64,000 nt of DNA from Plasmodium brasilianum (Eukaryota; Apicomplexa; Aconoidasida; Haemosporida; Plasmodiidae). Every line of letters begins with the position of its first letter. Position 1 is the first letter of the stretch. The position numbers were made by a program, and so were the translations under genes. Positions 20,875-32,270 of this stretch are shown here, in pieces. The notes under the pieces were generated by a model, which ran no database searches, was not told where the DNA came from, and saw nothing but the letters and a program-made list of their open reading frames with translations. The DNA lies in the NCBI RefSeq assembly GCF_023973825.1, contig NC_090127.1, positions 3,027,501 through 3,091,500 on the forward strand, read 5' to 3'.

Positions 20875-21048
20875 ATCGGTGCATAACTTTTTAGAGATGG
20901 CCCTTTTAAGGATGGATTGTCAGAGGTAACTGTTTTGGAAAAATGTTTGTTTTCATCGCCCTGATGATGACACATTCGGGTACATAAACGTATGTTAATT
21001 AATTTAGCAGTTTGTTTATTATTATTTTATTTTTTTTTTTTTTTTTAT

Positions 21049-21050
<2 letters not shown>

Positions 21051-21143
<93 letters not shown>
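21051..21143 (+). repeat. 93-base poly-T homopolymer
   Basis: Uninterrupted T run in the 3' flank of the gene at 20032. Confidence 0.95.
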
Positions 21144-21144
<1 letters not shown>

Positions 21145-21529
21145 TGTGTTTGTCTGTACTTTTTTGCGCCTTTTTTTTGTGATCTTTTTTAAGTGAAATG
21201 CTTGTAAATTTTTCGACTATTTACCGCTAAAAATGGTCAAATGTTTACTGAGCGAAAATAAATATTTCTGTCTTTTAAGTGCACATTTGACTGCTTCATT
21301 AAAAATGTCTATGTATTTGTTCGCCATTGTGTATGTGCGCGGGTAATCACACGGCCGAAAAAGAAACTGTCAAAACGTTTTTCTTCTACAGAGTAAACTT
21401 TTTTTTTTTTTTTTTTTTTTTATAACAAAAAAATTAAAGAAGTGACGAATGAAAATGTGGGATGAAATATTCGTATTCTTTAAACAAGGAAGTGTCTTTT
21501 GAAAAGCAAAAAGGAAAAATAGTTCTAGG

Positions 21530-21553
21530 TATATATATATAATATATATGTAT

Positions 21554-21585
<32 letters not shown>

Positions 21586-21598
21586 GTATATGTATATA

Positions 21599-21657
<59 letters not shown>

Positions 21658-21668
21658 ATATATATACA
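21530..21668 (+). repeat. TATATG/TA microsatellite
   Basis: About 140 bp of TA dinucleotides interspersed with regular TGTATA steps, giving false Tyr/Ile and His/Ile open frames on the minus strand. Confidence 0.9.
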
Positions 21669-21847
21669 TACAAACCCATTTGTAACTTTGTCTAAAGTAA
21701 TAAGATAAAAAAAAAAAAAAAATGTCCGAATTTTCTGAACAGATTATATTAAATATGACTTGTTCATAAAGATAACTACTACAATATATAGTCTTCTCAT
21801 TTTTTCGGCCGTTCACATTTATATACACATAAACTGCTAAACTTTGT

Positions 21848-21905
21848 GCTTGTCCTACTGTTCTTTTTCCGCTCTTTTAAGAGCAGTAGGGCATAGAAAA
21901 AGGAC
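21848..21905. other. Nested inverted repeat (potential stem-loop)
   Basis: CCTACTG pairs with CAGTAGG around a perfect inner palindrome GCTCTTTTAAGAGC. An alternative outer pairing joins GTCCT...TTTTTC with GAAAAAGGAC. It sits between convergent gene 3' ends and may act as a 3'-end RNA structure on either strand. Confidence 0.6.
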
Positions 21906-21983
21906 GGAAAAACATTAAGCAAAATGACATCATTTTTCAATGTTAAGCTATTTTAAAAAGCACTGCAATGTATTAGAAGCACA

Positions 21984-22106
21984 TATCATATCATATCATA
22001 TCATATCATATCATATCATATCATATCATATCATATCATATCATATCATATCATATCATATCATATCATATCATATCATATCATATCATATCATATCATA
22101 TCATAT
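21984..22106 (+). repeat. Pentamer (CATAT)n array
   Basis: About 25 perfect copies of CATAT followed by one imperfect step and a (TA)n run to about 22150. Confidence 0.95.
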
Positions 22107-22380
22107 CATTCATATCATATATATATATATATATATAATATATTATATATATACATACATGCATATTCTTTTTTTCTTCTGTTCTTTCTGTTCGCTTATT
22201 TTCTTTTTTTTTTTTTCTGTAACTGGAAAATATATTATACTTATACATTAAAAATTAAACTTTTAATTATATTCTAAAACGCAAAAAAAAAAAGGAGGGA
22301 AAAGGAAAAAAAGGGAAAAAAAAATGAAAAAAAGAAAGAAAACTACTGCTAATAACTGTATATACAATAATATTATTACA

Positions 22381-23259
22381 TCATTCTGTATTTGAAAAAA
22401 TTGATAATATGGAAAGAAACAAATTAATAATGTCCATATATAAGGCTAACGTAGCAAAAATATAATCGTCCACTGAAAATTCATATTTTTTATGTTTTCC
22501 TCCAATAATAAGTTGGGTATCAACAATAATTGAGATGGATAAAAGAAAAGCACTAATTCCTGCAAAAACTAAATTGAAAATTTTACTTCGGACAAAAATT
22601 CCTACAATACCAAGGACTATTAATATTAAAAATGCCATAAAAAGAAAAACGTACCACCCAGTGAAATCCCATTTAGTTTGAAAAGCAAAAATGGTTAACC
22701 CAACAACTACAACTGACGTTGTTCCAAATGCATAAAAAAAAATCTCTGAATTTGTTCTTGCACTAGCTAATGTAACAATTAATGTCATTCCGATCGTTAT
22801 TAACAGTAATAGAAAATAGTTAGTTGGGTATTTTCTGGCTATATATGGTGAACAAGCTAAAGTAATCATTATAGGTAAACTTAACAATATACCCAACACA
22901 AAAAACAAAGTATAGTTGGTAATTATAAATGCGTTAAAAGGTTTATGTAAAACTGCTAATATGGAAAATCCAAAGGTAATAAGGAGTTGGATAGATAAGA
23001 TCGAATATACTTTTCTAATGAAACCATGTCTAATCTTTGTTGAAGAAAATTCATTTAGTGAATATTCATCGTACAATCCACCATTAGCTGCTGTAGCAGT
23101 ACCTGGAGTGTCATAGTAATAACCCTTTTGTTCATTGTTTACTTTTCCTTGTCCATAGTTATAGTTGTATGATCCATGGTTGTAAACAGCTCCATAACTT
23201 TGCCCAGTAGGGGCCCCACCTGCACCAGTATTATTTTCTCTTCCGTTCTGGTTGTACAT
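22381..23259 (-). CDS. TMBIM / Bax-inhibitor-1 family membrane protein
   Basis: 292 residues, single exon, start at the ATG complementary to 23257-23259. The first 75 residues are Gly/Asn/Tyr-rich and cytosolic (MYNQNGRENN, SYNYNYGQG), as in the LFG/GRINA branch of the family. From about residue 75 the conserved entry TKIRHGFIRKVYSILSIQLLITFG is followed by seven hydrophobic segments. The C-terminus carries the family signature DYIFATLALYMDIINLFLSIL, including the conserved D residues (DDYIF, YMDIIN) thought to gate ion leak. These proteins control ER or Golgi calcium leak and cell survival in other eukaryotes. No disruption is seen and coverage of the family is full length. Confidence 0.93.
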   Translation of the reverse strand: MYNQNGRENNTGAGGAPTGQSYGAVYNHGSYNYNYGQGKVNNEQKGYYYDTPGTATAANGGLYDEYSLNEFSSTKIRHGFIRKVYSILSIQLLITFGFSILAVLHKPFNAFIITNYTLFFVLGILLSLPIMITLACSPYIARKYPTNYFLLLLITIGMTLIVTLASARTNSEIFFYAFGTTSVVVVGLTIFAFQTKWDFTGWYVFLFMAFLILIVLGIVGIFVRSKIFNLVFAGISAFLLSISIIVDTQLIIGGKHKKYEFSVDDYIFATLALYMDIINLFLSILSIFSNTE

Positions 23260-23330
23260 TTCTTAATATTACAAGTGCGCACGCGTTTGTCGGTGTAAAA
23301 GCTGGGCGAATACACGTATGTACTGCTATG

Positions 23331-23364
<34 letters not shown>

Positions 23365-25084
23365 CCCCTTTCTATTTTTGCTTTCAATTTTGCTCGCCTT
23401 TCTCTTGAAGTTTGTTGTAACAAGTATGAACTTTGTCAAATAATTTATATTTTAAATTTATGTATACAATTCGGATGCACAACTAATGAATTTCGGTACT
23501 TACAAAAATGTTTCAAAACTAAATGAACATATGGGGTCCTCAATATTATACACGCGTTTTTAAAAATGTCGCAGTTTATATTACAAGGAATTTTTTCTAT
23601 CAAAAAATTATTCTATTCTTTAAAACCACCCTTGCTAAAAATATACATACATTTACATATATATGTATATATGTATACATATATGTATATACTCTCTCCA
23701 CGTAAGTAACGATTATATAATTGTACAAAAAATTATAATATATTTGTACATAAATTATACATGTATTAAACATGAAATTTACATATACTTTTGTTGTACA
23801 TAATTTACAATATTTAAGTGGTACATGAATTATACGTATATATATATATATATATATATATACATAAGTTCATTTTTTTTTTTTTTTTTTAAACAGCCAA
23901 AATTCACGTTTTTAAAGCTTGCTTGTTCAGGTAAAAATTCTGAAAATTCAGAAAAAAAATAAAAAAAAAAGAAAAAAAAAGAAAAAAAAATGAAAAAAAA
24001 AAAAAACCGCTTTTTTTGCAATTTTGTTTTATTCAAAATAGTTCAATTTTTTTTTATTTATTATATACATATAATTATATATATATATAATATTTATATA
24101 TATATATATATTATTATACATTTTATGTATATTACATTATAACACATATATGTGGTATAATCAAATATTGTACAATAGTTGCACCATACATATATATGTT
24201 AACTTTTTATATTTTTATGTATATACAATAATAATTATAATATATCTTTTTTATGAAAACCATATAAAATGAAAAAATGGTACCCTTGTTTTTTGTGTTA
24301 ACATTTTTAACCTTTTTGTAAAATTTACAAATTTTCTCAGTAACATTTTATGTATATATGTACATAAATGTATATAATAAGTATGAATGTATATTTATCA
24401 ATAATTTGTAAATTTAGTAATGTAACATGGTATTAAAAAAAAAATGTACGTAAAATGTAAGCAAAAATTTGTTCTCATATTTGAACTGTAAAAATTTCGT
24501 TCGCTGTGGATTTTCAACCATTGCATGCATAATATAATAATATACTGCATATATGATTAGCTATGTATTTATATATTAAATATATGAGTAAATATTTGTA
24601 TATATATATATAATCAATATTTATAATATATATTATATAATATACTATATATTTATATATACATATATATATGCAATTACTTCTGTTATATTTTATATTT
24701 TTTGCCGAAAAAAGGAAACTGACAAATGAACATGAAAAAAATAGAAAGAAAGAAAGAAGTTCAATGATAGTAGAAAACACGACTCTTTTTTTTTTCTTTT
24801 TTTTTTTTATCAATACTATTATTATAATTACTATAATTATTAATAGTGATATGCTTATAATATAACATACTAAGCTTTTTGCAAAATAAATTCAAATTGC
24901 TGTAATAGGATTTAAAAAAAAAAAAAAATATATTAGTAACTATGAAAAAAAGAGTAAAGTGAAAAAATTATAGAAAAATAGTAGATAAAAGAAGAAAAGG
25001 AAAAAAAAAAAAAAAAAAAGAAAAAAATTGAAAGAAGGACTATATATAATAGTACTAAGTAATAGCTGACGTTATACAGAAGAA

Positions 25085-25639
25085 ATGAAAACTGAAATGC
25101 AAAGCAGGAATAATTCCACTATGGAAAAAGAGAAAAAAAGTACACTCTGTAATATATTATATGAGTTATACTTAATGTAAGTATACGTATATGCATATAT
25201 ACATATATATATATGTACATGAACGTTTCGTTTATGTATACCCTAAGCTTATATAACTAACCAAGCAAATGCCGTAAGTTCGTACAGTGTACAAATTGTT
25301 AATTAAAATGTTAATTAAAGTGTTAATGAATAATCGCTAATGAATAATTGATAATTAATAATCGACAATGAATAATCGTTAATGAATAATCGTTAATGAA
25401 TAATCGTTAATGAATAATCGCTAATGAATAATTTTTAATGTTAATACTTTTTATTGCTGAACACATAAAAAAGAACATCAGGCATTTATTTTTTTTATTA
25501 TATAAATTGTTCACTTGTTAATGCCTAGTTTGAAATGTGTGCAATTAAGCATTTAATTAGTTATAATTTTATATTAACGCAAAACGGTATAAGAGAAGAG
25601 GAAAAAGGGGAAAAAATAATTAATCGCTAATTGTAAAGC

Positions 25640-25685
<46 letters not shown>

Positions 25686-25886
25686 TTATATGAATGTGTA
25701 AACCCATACAGGCATATGTACATACGTACCTACTTACATTTGCATGTATATTAACTACAAAGTGCTATTCCCATTACTCCCATTTTTGAAAATACTAATT
25801 ATGTAAAAAAATATTTTTTAAGGGGCGAGCTATATTTGTATAACACCTGCGTTATATCAAAATTTTTAGAAAAAGACAATAATTAA
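25085..25886 (+). CDS. Possible small two-exon protein
   Basis: Exon 1 (25085-25176) begins MKTEMQSRNNSTMEKEKK and ends in a strong donor GTAAGTA. A T-rich acceptor ending TTTTTTAAG at 25822 opens exon 2 (25823-25886). Phases match exactly (AT + G), giving 51 residues with the run LYELYLMGELYLYN across the junction and a stop at TAA 25884-25886. No homology recognised. The intron would be 646 bp, long for this genus, so an extra exon may lie inside it. Confidence 0.3.
25320..25440 (+). repeat. 14-bp tandem repeat
   Basis: About eight copies of AATGAATAATCGTT with C/T and length variants (AATGAATAATCGCT). Confidence 0.8.
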
Positions 25887-26003
25887 AAATTTTCCGTTAT
25901 ATAACATATAAAAAAAGAAATTTAATTTTTTATACTTGTTTAAAGGACGTTATCATAGAAACGAATGCTTATAAAAGTTATAGAATCTAAATCGACTATA
26001 TCA

Positions 26004-26059
<56 letters not shown>

Positions 26060-26118
26060 TTTTCTTATTTTTGTGTCTTATGTTGTCTTTTTTTTAAAAA
26101 AAAAAAAAAATTAAAATT

Positions 26119-26214
26119 ATGCAGGACGAAGGGAAACACACAACTAGTATATATATATTAAAAAATAAAATAAATATGAAAAAATTTGTGCTTAAAGATC
26201 TTCAAGTTGATTAA
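26119..26214 (+). other. Short open frame or exon, 31 codons
   Basis: ATG 26119 to TAA 26214 encodes MQDEGKHTTSIYILKN ... VLKDLQVD. The bases TTATGCAG before GACGAAGGG also form a possible splice acceptor behind a poly-T tract (26041-26063), so this could be a terminal exon of the small gene starting at 25085. Unproven. Confidence 0.22.
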
Positions 26215-26507
26215 GTACGTAGGTAAAAATAATTAATTGTTTTAAATATATTACAGAGAAAATGAAGTAGCACAAATGGAAAGTGTGTGTACGATATAAT
26301 TCTCAGTTAAATAATGATTTTAAAAAAAAAAAAGTGCATGTTTACATATAAGAATATGTGCATCTTTAAATCTTTGTCATTCTACGTAAAAAATGTAAGA
26401 TTAAATGGTCTTTTTGTCAGCACACATGCGTATTGATGTACTAAGTAGGTCATTATTATCCCTGTTCTAATATTAAAATGGAGATATTTTAAAAAGCGCA
26501 GAAAAGA

Positions 26508-26790
26508 TATGCGAAATGGGGAAAACTGCAAATATGATCAATACATATACATATTTTGTATGCGAAGTGGGGAAAACTGCAAATATGATCAATACATATA
26601 CATATTTTGTATGCGAAGTGGGGAAAACTGCAAATATGATCAATACATATACATATTTTGTATGCGAAATGGGGAAAACTGCAAATATGATCAATACATA
26701 TACATATTTTGTATGCGACGTGGGGAAAACTGCAAATATGATCAATACATATACACATATTTTGTATGCGAAATGGGGAAAACTGATAAT
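26508..26790 (+). repeat. 51-bp minisatellite, open in several frames
   Basis: About five and a half copies of a 51-bp unit containing GGGGAAAACTGCAAATATGA, with G/A variants (GCGAAGTGG, GCGAAATGG, GCGACGTGG). Because 51 is a multiple of three and the unit lacks stops in several frames, it gives four long false open frames on both strands. Confidence 0.9.
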
Positions 26791-27054
26791 ATGTACTAAT
26801 ATTATCAATATAATTATATATATATATGTTTTTTTAGTACTACTCATAATGCTAAAATTTTTGTAAATTTTAACTGAAAACAAGAGAAAATGAATAAGCC
26901 GGTCCACACGTTAACATATTATATTATAAACACATAATAAGCATGGTAATACGCATTTTAAATGGCACTTGTTCGTTCTGTTCAAAAAGGAAGGCATAAA
27001 AAAAAAAAAAAAAAAATAGCAAAATTGAAAAATAAAAAGTAAAAAAATTAAAAA

Positions 27055-27355
27055 ATAGAAAATATAAAAATAAAAACAAAAAATAAAAACAAAAAATAAA
27101 AACAAAATATTAGAACAAAAAAAAAAAAACAAAAAATAAAAACAAAAAATAAAAACAAAATATAGAAACAAAAAATAAAAACAAAAAATAAAAACAAAAT
27201 ATAGAAACAAAAAATAAAAACAAAAAATAAAAACAAAATATAGAAACAAAAAATAAAAACAAAAAATAAAAACAAAATATAGAAACAAAAAATAAAAACA
27301 AAAAATAAAAACAAAATATAGAAACAAAAAATAAAAACAAAATATAGAAAATATA
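27055..27355 (+). repeat. A-rich minisatellite (about 39 bp)
   Basis: Units of AAAAACAAAAAATAAAAAC and AAAATATAGAAAC, nearly free of G except in TAGAAAC. Its complement yields false Phe/Leu/Cys-rich frames on the minus strand. Confidence 0.9.
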
Positions 27356-27583
27356 AAAATAAAAACAAAAACAAAAACAAAAACTATAATAAAATCCCAA
27401 TTGGCATACACAAGTGCAATCCGGAAATTTCGCAAGTCCTTTTTTTTTTTTTTTTTTAAATGTTTAATATAATGCTAATTTACCTCAATTAATAAGGAGG
27501 TTTAAAAATGAACATAGTTTTACGGTAGTACCAATGCAAAATGCCATATGTGAAAAGGCTTTTTCAATAATCTTTTTCGTTAC

Positions 27584-27665
27584 CTGTACTTTTACATTTT
27601 ATGGAAGCGAGAATACAGAGATTACAATAAAAAGAACTCCAATCCTTTGGTGGAAGGATATCCAT
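27584..27665 (-). other. Possible first exon on the minus strand
   Basis: Read leftward from the ATG at 27665, the frame MDILPPKDWSSFYCNLCILASIKCKST ends at a possible donor GTAACG (27583-27578). The patch is richer in G/C than its surroundings. Unspliced, it stops after 33 codons. The opposite strand is also open here (TPILWWKDIHL), so the coding strand is unclear. Confidence 0.2.
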
Positions 27666-27805
27666 TTGCAGAAAATTTTATTTAAAAAAATATTTTTTTA
27701 TTTTTACAACCCTTGATTTTTACGGTCATGGTGAGCTAACAGTGCATGTATACACAAGCCAATACGCACACATGTGTATATATAAAAGTACCATACGCAC
27801 ATACA

Positions 27806-27843
<38 letters not shown>

Positions 27844-27964
27844 CCATACACACATGTAATTACAACACATACGCGTGTGTGCATGTATTTCCTAACTAGT
27901 GACAATATAAATGGCATCAGGAAGAAAATAGTAAGGCAGCCAAATTTTAATTATAAAATAAGAT

Positions 27965-28787
27965 ATGAATTCAAGATTTTATTGCATCATATTTTATGCA
28001 TTGTCCCTTATTGTATATGTGATAATTATATATTCTATAAATAATTATGAAAGGTATAATATTCCATCTGAAAGGTTAAGAAGTTCCAGTAATTTTGTCC
28101 AAAATGTGTACAAAAATGGGAATAACATGAATAATGTTGAGGTGGAAAAAAAATTTAACTCCAATATATGCATTAATTTACTAATCGTTACTGCGTGTAG
28201 TAACAAGGAAACAATTGACTCATTTGGGGTTAGACTAAAAGAATTTATTGATGAACAAGTTAATGCAAATAATAAAGAAAAGCTAACTTCACACAGATTA
28301 TTTGATATAAAAGATCTTTTTTTTATTAATTCACATTTAATTAATAAGGATATAATTAAAAATGCGGAAAATGGAAAATATTCTGATATTTGCGAAAAAA
28401 TATTGTTGTCAAAAAATAAAGTTCATGAATTTATTAGCAATACGTATTATATTTATTTAAATGAAAACACGAAAGAAGAAGAACAGGACTTATCTTTTAC
28501 CTTATCAACAACGAATATTATTGAAATTTATTATAATAAATTTGAACAGGATGAAAAAAAAGAAAAAGAAATAGAGAAAGAAATAGAGAAGGAAATAAAT
28601 AAAGAAATAGAGAAAGAAATAAAGAAAGAAAGAAATAAAGAAATAGAGAAAGAAATAAAGAAAGAAAGAAATAAAGAAATAGAGAACGAAATAAAGAAAG
28701 AAATAAATAAAGAAATAAATAAAGAAATAAAGAAAGAAATAAAGAAAGAAATAAATAAAGAAATAAATAAAAAAAAAAAAAAAGAAA

Positions 28788-28822
<35 letters not shown>

Positions 28823-31077
28823 AACAGTTCATAAAAGAAATTTGGAATGTGGTAAAAAATTCCTTTTTTTTTAAAACGGATAAGAAGAGGTTGTTACATT
28901 TTGTTCCAGAACTTGAATTAAATTTTTATTTAGCTAGTAGCCTTTATAATGAGCAAAATTACAAAATAAAAAAATATGATACTGGACAAAATCAGTGGAA
29001 ATATGGCTATAAAAACAACGATTCTGGATTGAGTAAAAATTTAGATTGTATGGATCAGGAAGAGCAAAATAAAGAAGGAAAAAATGGAAGCAGTAATAAA
29101 AATGGTAAAACTTTTATGAATGGTGTAAACCCCCCTGTTTTCATTGCTTCTTGGGATTTTTACAATAATTTTTATTATCCATATATGAGAAATTTTATTG
29201 AAAAACTATTAAACATATTTCAAATTAATATTTATGAACAAATCATAAGCAATATAGATCTTTTTAAAATATCAGAAAGAGATGATGTATATATCAAAAA
29301 AGAAAAGAAGACCGACGAACGGAATAATACCAGGTTGATATTATTAGACAGAGTAACAAAATTTACAAATATATTTGATGAAGTAATGTTTGATAATATT
29401 TTGAAAAAACCCACATATGAAATTCCAAAAAATATTAACTTAATATCCATATTTCCTAATGGTCAGGAAATTTATTTTTATAACAATTTAAACGAAAAAA
29501 TAGAAACGGCTGTTTCATTTATGGAATGGGGTGTTATATATATAAACAATTTTTTTAATCGTTTGAATAATATTGATAAGAGAAAAAAAATTATTGACGT
29601 ATCAGGTCAGTCCCATATAATTAGTGGGATTTTTGTTTCTAATATAAGAGGATTTTTAGGGTTATGTGCAAATTTTCCTGACTGTGTCCATAATATTTTT
29701 AATTCGGATACATATCAAATTGAATATGTAAAAACTTATTCAAGAGATAATGAGAGCTCATTTTCTTATATAATTACTACCTATGATGGTTTCTCTTTTT
29801 CCTTTATTTATGATATTCCCTTGAAAAGTGGAATATCCGACTATGAAACATTAGTATTAGCAAGGGAAGCGTATACATATTACATAGTAGAAGCCTTAAA
29901 CAATGTACAAAAATTTGTCGATATATCAAATATGAGTATATATATAAGAATTCCATTGCACACACGTGACGTGTATAACAACATTTTAAATAATATTGAC
30001 TGTAGCTTAGACTATATGACTGGGAAGAAGTGTAGGGTACATCATATAGATAGAGCAGTTGAAAAAAGTTTTCATTCGCATTTGAAAGATAACGGCGATG
30101 GTACTAATAACAGTGTAATGCGCAAAAGGGAAATATACTTTAAGGCGGCAGTAACATTAGCTCAGTCCGCTTATCAGGACTCACTGCAGGTAATTGGCAC
30201 ATGTGTATGTAAGTATACTTGTATATAAGTATAGGTGTATGTGGGTATATATGTACATGTGTATATAAGTATAGGTGTATATGGGTATATATGTACATGT
30301 GTATATAAGTATAGGTGTATATGGGTATATATGTACATGTGTATATAAGTATAGGTGTATATGGGCATATATGTACATGTGTATATAAGTATAGGTGAAT
30401 ATGGGCATATATGTACATGTGTATATAAGTATAGGTGAATATGGGCATATATGTACATGTGTATATAAGTATAGGTGAATATGGGCATATATGTACATGT
30501 GTATATAAGTATAGGTGTATATGGGTATATAAATGTATTTGTGTGTATATATATAAAATAATTTAAAATCGCTGAAAAATTTTATATACATTATACCATA
30601 ACTTTGCCCCAAAAAAGTGCAGGTGTTTCCGTGCAAATGATTTTGAAAAAGATACGTTTTCAATAATGTGTACACATATATTTGTCGTTTATGCGTATAT
30701 AAACATGTATACATATACATATACATATATATATATATATGTGTGTAGAAGTATATACGCTTTTTGATTTATGTCTTTTTTTTTTTTTTTTTTATTTTCA
30801 GCTTCTAAAGGACGACACAATTTCTATATATGATATCCTGTCAAAAGATTTTTTATTAGCATCTGTTCTTCCAATACTTATTCCGTATATAATTCCAGTA
30901 ACAATTGCCCTATGCAGGTTACTATATAGAAATTTCAGCAATTTTGCTTTCGAGAGTGCACGTTTTTTTCAACTCCATAATTTTTTCACGTATCCACTTA
31001 TTCACATCCCTACTTCTTTATTTCATTACTTTACATTTTTAGAGAGCTCTTCAAAGGATTTAAAAAAAAAAAAATGA
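27965..31077 (+). CDS. PIGS: GPI-anchor transamidase subunit PIG-S (GPI17), with poly-A frameshift
   Basis: ER membrane subunit of the complex that attaches GPI anchors, important because malaria parasites rely on GPI-anchored surface proteins. The frame from ATG 27965 begins with a membrane segment (FYCIIFYALSLIVYVIIIYS) and runs through a KEIEKEI repeat into A runs at 28770-28817, then stops at 28834. The next frame continues with YEQFIKEIWNVVKNSFF and ELELNFYLASSLYNEQ to 30189, where a GTAATT donor follows. Exon 2 (30802-31077) joins in phase and holds the C-terminal membrane segment (LASVLPILIPYIIPVTIAL). Family marks: short N-terminal TM, PELELNFYL resembling 'YEITFSLLNP', MEWGVIYINN resembling 'WGGIMVYN', and a C-terminal DPSLL..LYFP..FAIYIPLFLP-like end. 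One base fewer in the A runs restores a single frame. The identification is by remembered pattern. Confidence 0.75.
28555..28790 (+). repeat. Coding (K)EIEKEI repeat and A-runs in PIG-S
   Basis: 12-bp steps of GAAATAGAGAAA / GAAATAAAGAAA / GAAATAAATAAA encode a Lys/Glu/Ile/Asn helix-like repeat of about 75 residues. It decays at its 3' end into A runs (about 15 and 25 bases) where the reading frame is lost. Confidence 0.9.
30215..30535 (+). repeat. 40-bp minisatellite inside the PIG-S intron
   Basis: Seven to eight copies of a 40-bp unit containing GTATATAAGTATAGGTG then TATATGGG(T/C)ATATATG. It fills about half of the 612-bp intron (30190-30801). Confidence 0.9.
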
Positions 31078-31649
31078 AGTCAGATTGAAGAAACGAAAGT
31101 AAGGTTAAAGAAACCTTTTGTTACTTTATATTAAAAATAATCGTATAATACGTTTCTTTCTTGTTGTGAAAAAATATGTACCATTGTACATTGTCCCTTG
31201 CTAAACAAGAGGCAATTATATGTATTAATTGCACATTGGTGTGTTATACATTTACGCCATTACGTATTTATAGACTTACCTACTCATCCACTTAGTGTAG
31301 TTCTTTTATTTTTTTTTTTTTTAATATTATATTTTGAAAATGCAATTTTGGAATAATTTTTTTTTTTTTTTTTTTTCGTTTTTTTCAAGTTTATTAATTA
31401 AAATTTTTTTCTGGTTTAATCATTGATAAATGAAGAACATCGCTACGTTGTTATTTCTCTATCGTTTAAATGTATGTACATATCACAGTTATTTAATACT
31501 ATTTCTGCATTTTTTCCCTTTTGCTTTCTATTATTAATGATGAATAATATGTAATGGTAAATAATTTCAAATTAGAGTGGTGTATCTAAAGAATATTGCT
31601 TTGTCATTATTTGCACCAGTTCAGGTAGCCAAAATGGCATAAATTAAAA

Positions 31650-31803
31650 AAAGAAAAGGAAAAAGAAAAGAAAAGGAAAAAGATAAGAAAAGGAAAAAGA
31701 TAAGAAAAGGAAAAAGATAAGAAAAGGAAAAAGATAAGAAAAGGAAAAAGATAAGAAAAGGAAAAAGATAAGAAAAGGAAAAAGATAAGAAAAGGAAAAA
31801 GAA
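31650..31803 (+). repeat. 17-bp purine-rich tandem repeat
   Basis: Eight to nine copies of AAGATAAGAAAAGGAAA; the strand is almost pure A/G, so it could form a triplex-prone tract. Confidence 0.85.
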
Positions 31804-31889
31804 ACAGAGTGCGTTGCTTTTAAATTTATGGAAAAAGTTATCAGAAGATTTTTAAAAATAGAACATATCAGTACTACCTGATACATATA

Positions 31890-31924
<35 letters not shown>

Positions 31925-32233
31925 TTATTTATGATTACGTGGGGCCTTAAAAATGGAGGCTAGTATTAAGTGTTAAGGGTTAATATATGTGTAATTGTAT
32001 TACAAAAAATTCGGGCAAAAAAATGCGGTGAAAAATGAGCTGAATGGTAGTTATTTTGCAAGATGGAAAATTACCCGTGTATTAAATAGGTACATATAAA
32101 ATTAAATGCTTATGCATTTTTTATGAAGCAAATGTAATGTTGAAAAATGATTGGTTAAGTGTTCAATTTGGCATTAAAAAAAAATATTTACATTTTTTTT
32201 TTTTATAGGATTAGTTGTCGTATAACAATATGC

Positions 32234-32270
<37 letters not shown>

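Larger units (their letters stand above)
20875..22380. other. Convergent intergenic region with repeats and a hairpin
   Basis: Between the 3' ends of the gene at 20032 (+) and the TMBIM gene (-). It holds a 93-base poly-T run (21051-21143), a TATATG/(TA) array (about 21530-21668), a strong inverted repeat (21848-21905) and a pentamer array (21984-22106). No gene seen. Confidence 0.7.
23260..27964. other. Long AT-rich region with repeats and a few possible small exons
   Basis: 4.7 kb without a clear gene. 23523-23705 (+) is a 60-codon frame (MNIWGPQYYTRVFKN) that looks partly coding but fades into (TATG)n. 24050-24680 is nearly pure A/T. 25320-25440 is a 14-bp AATGAATAATCGTT array. Possible small coding pieces at 25085-25886, 26119-26214 and 27584-27665 are listed separately. 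Arrays of 51 bp (26508-26790) and about 39 bp (27055-27355) follow. The promoter of PIG-S should lie in the last few hundred bases. Confidence 0.5.

Noticed and set aside
26473..26907. Four long frames over the 51-bp repeat
   Set aside because: Unit length is a multiple of three and lacks stops; no non-repetitive protein sequence.
26911..27435. Phe/Leu/Cys-rich minus-strand frames
   Set aside because: Complement of an A-rich minisatellite; only a few end residues look non-repetitive.
27534..27716. Plus-strand frame with RTPILWWKDI as PIG-S N-terminus
   Set aside because: It resembles 'LPLWWKTTE' of animal PIG-S, but the N-terminal membrane segment and continuous frame begin at 27965; no splice join was found.
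30140..30726. Minus-strand His/Ile/Tyr repeat frames
   Set aside because: Antisense of the 40-bp repeat within the PIG-S intron.
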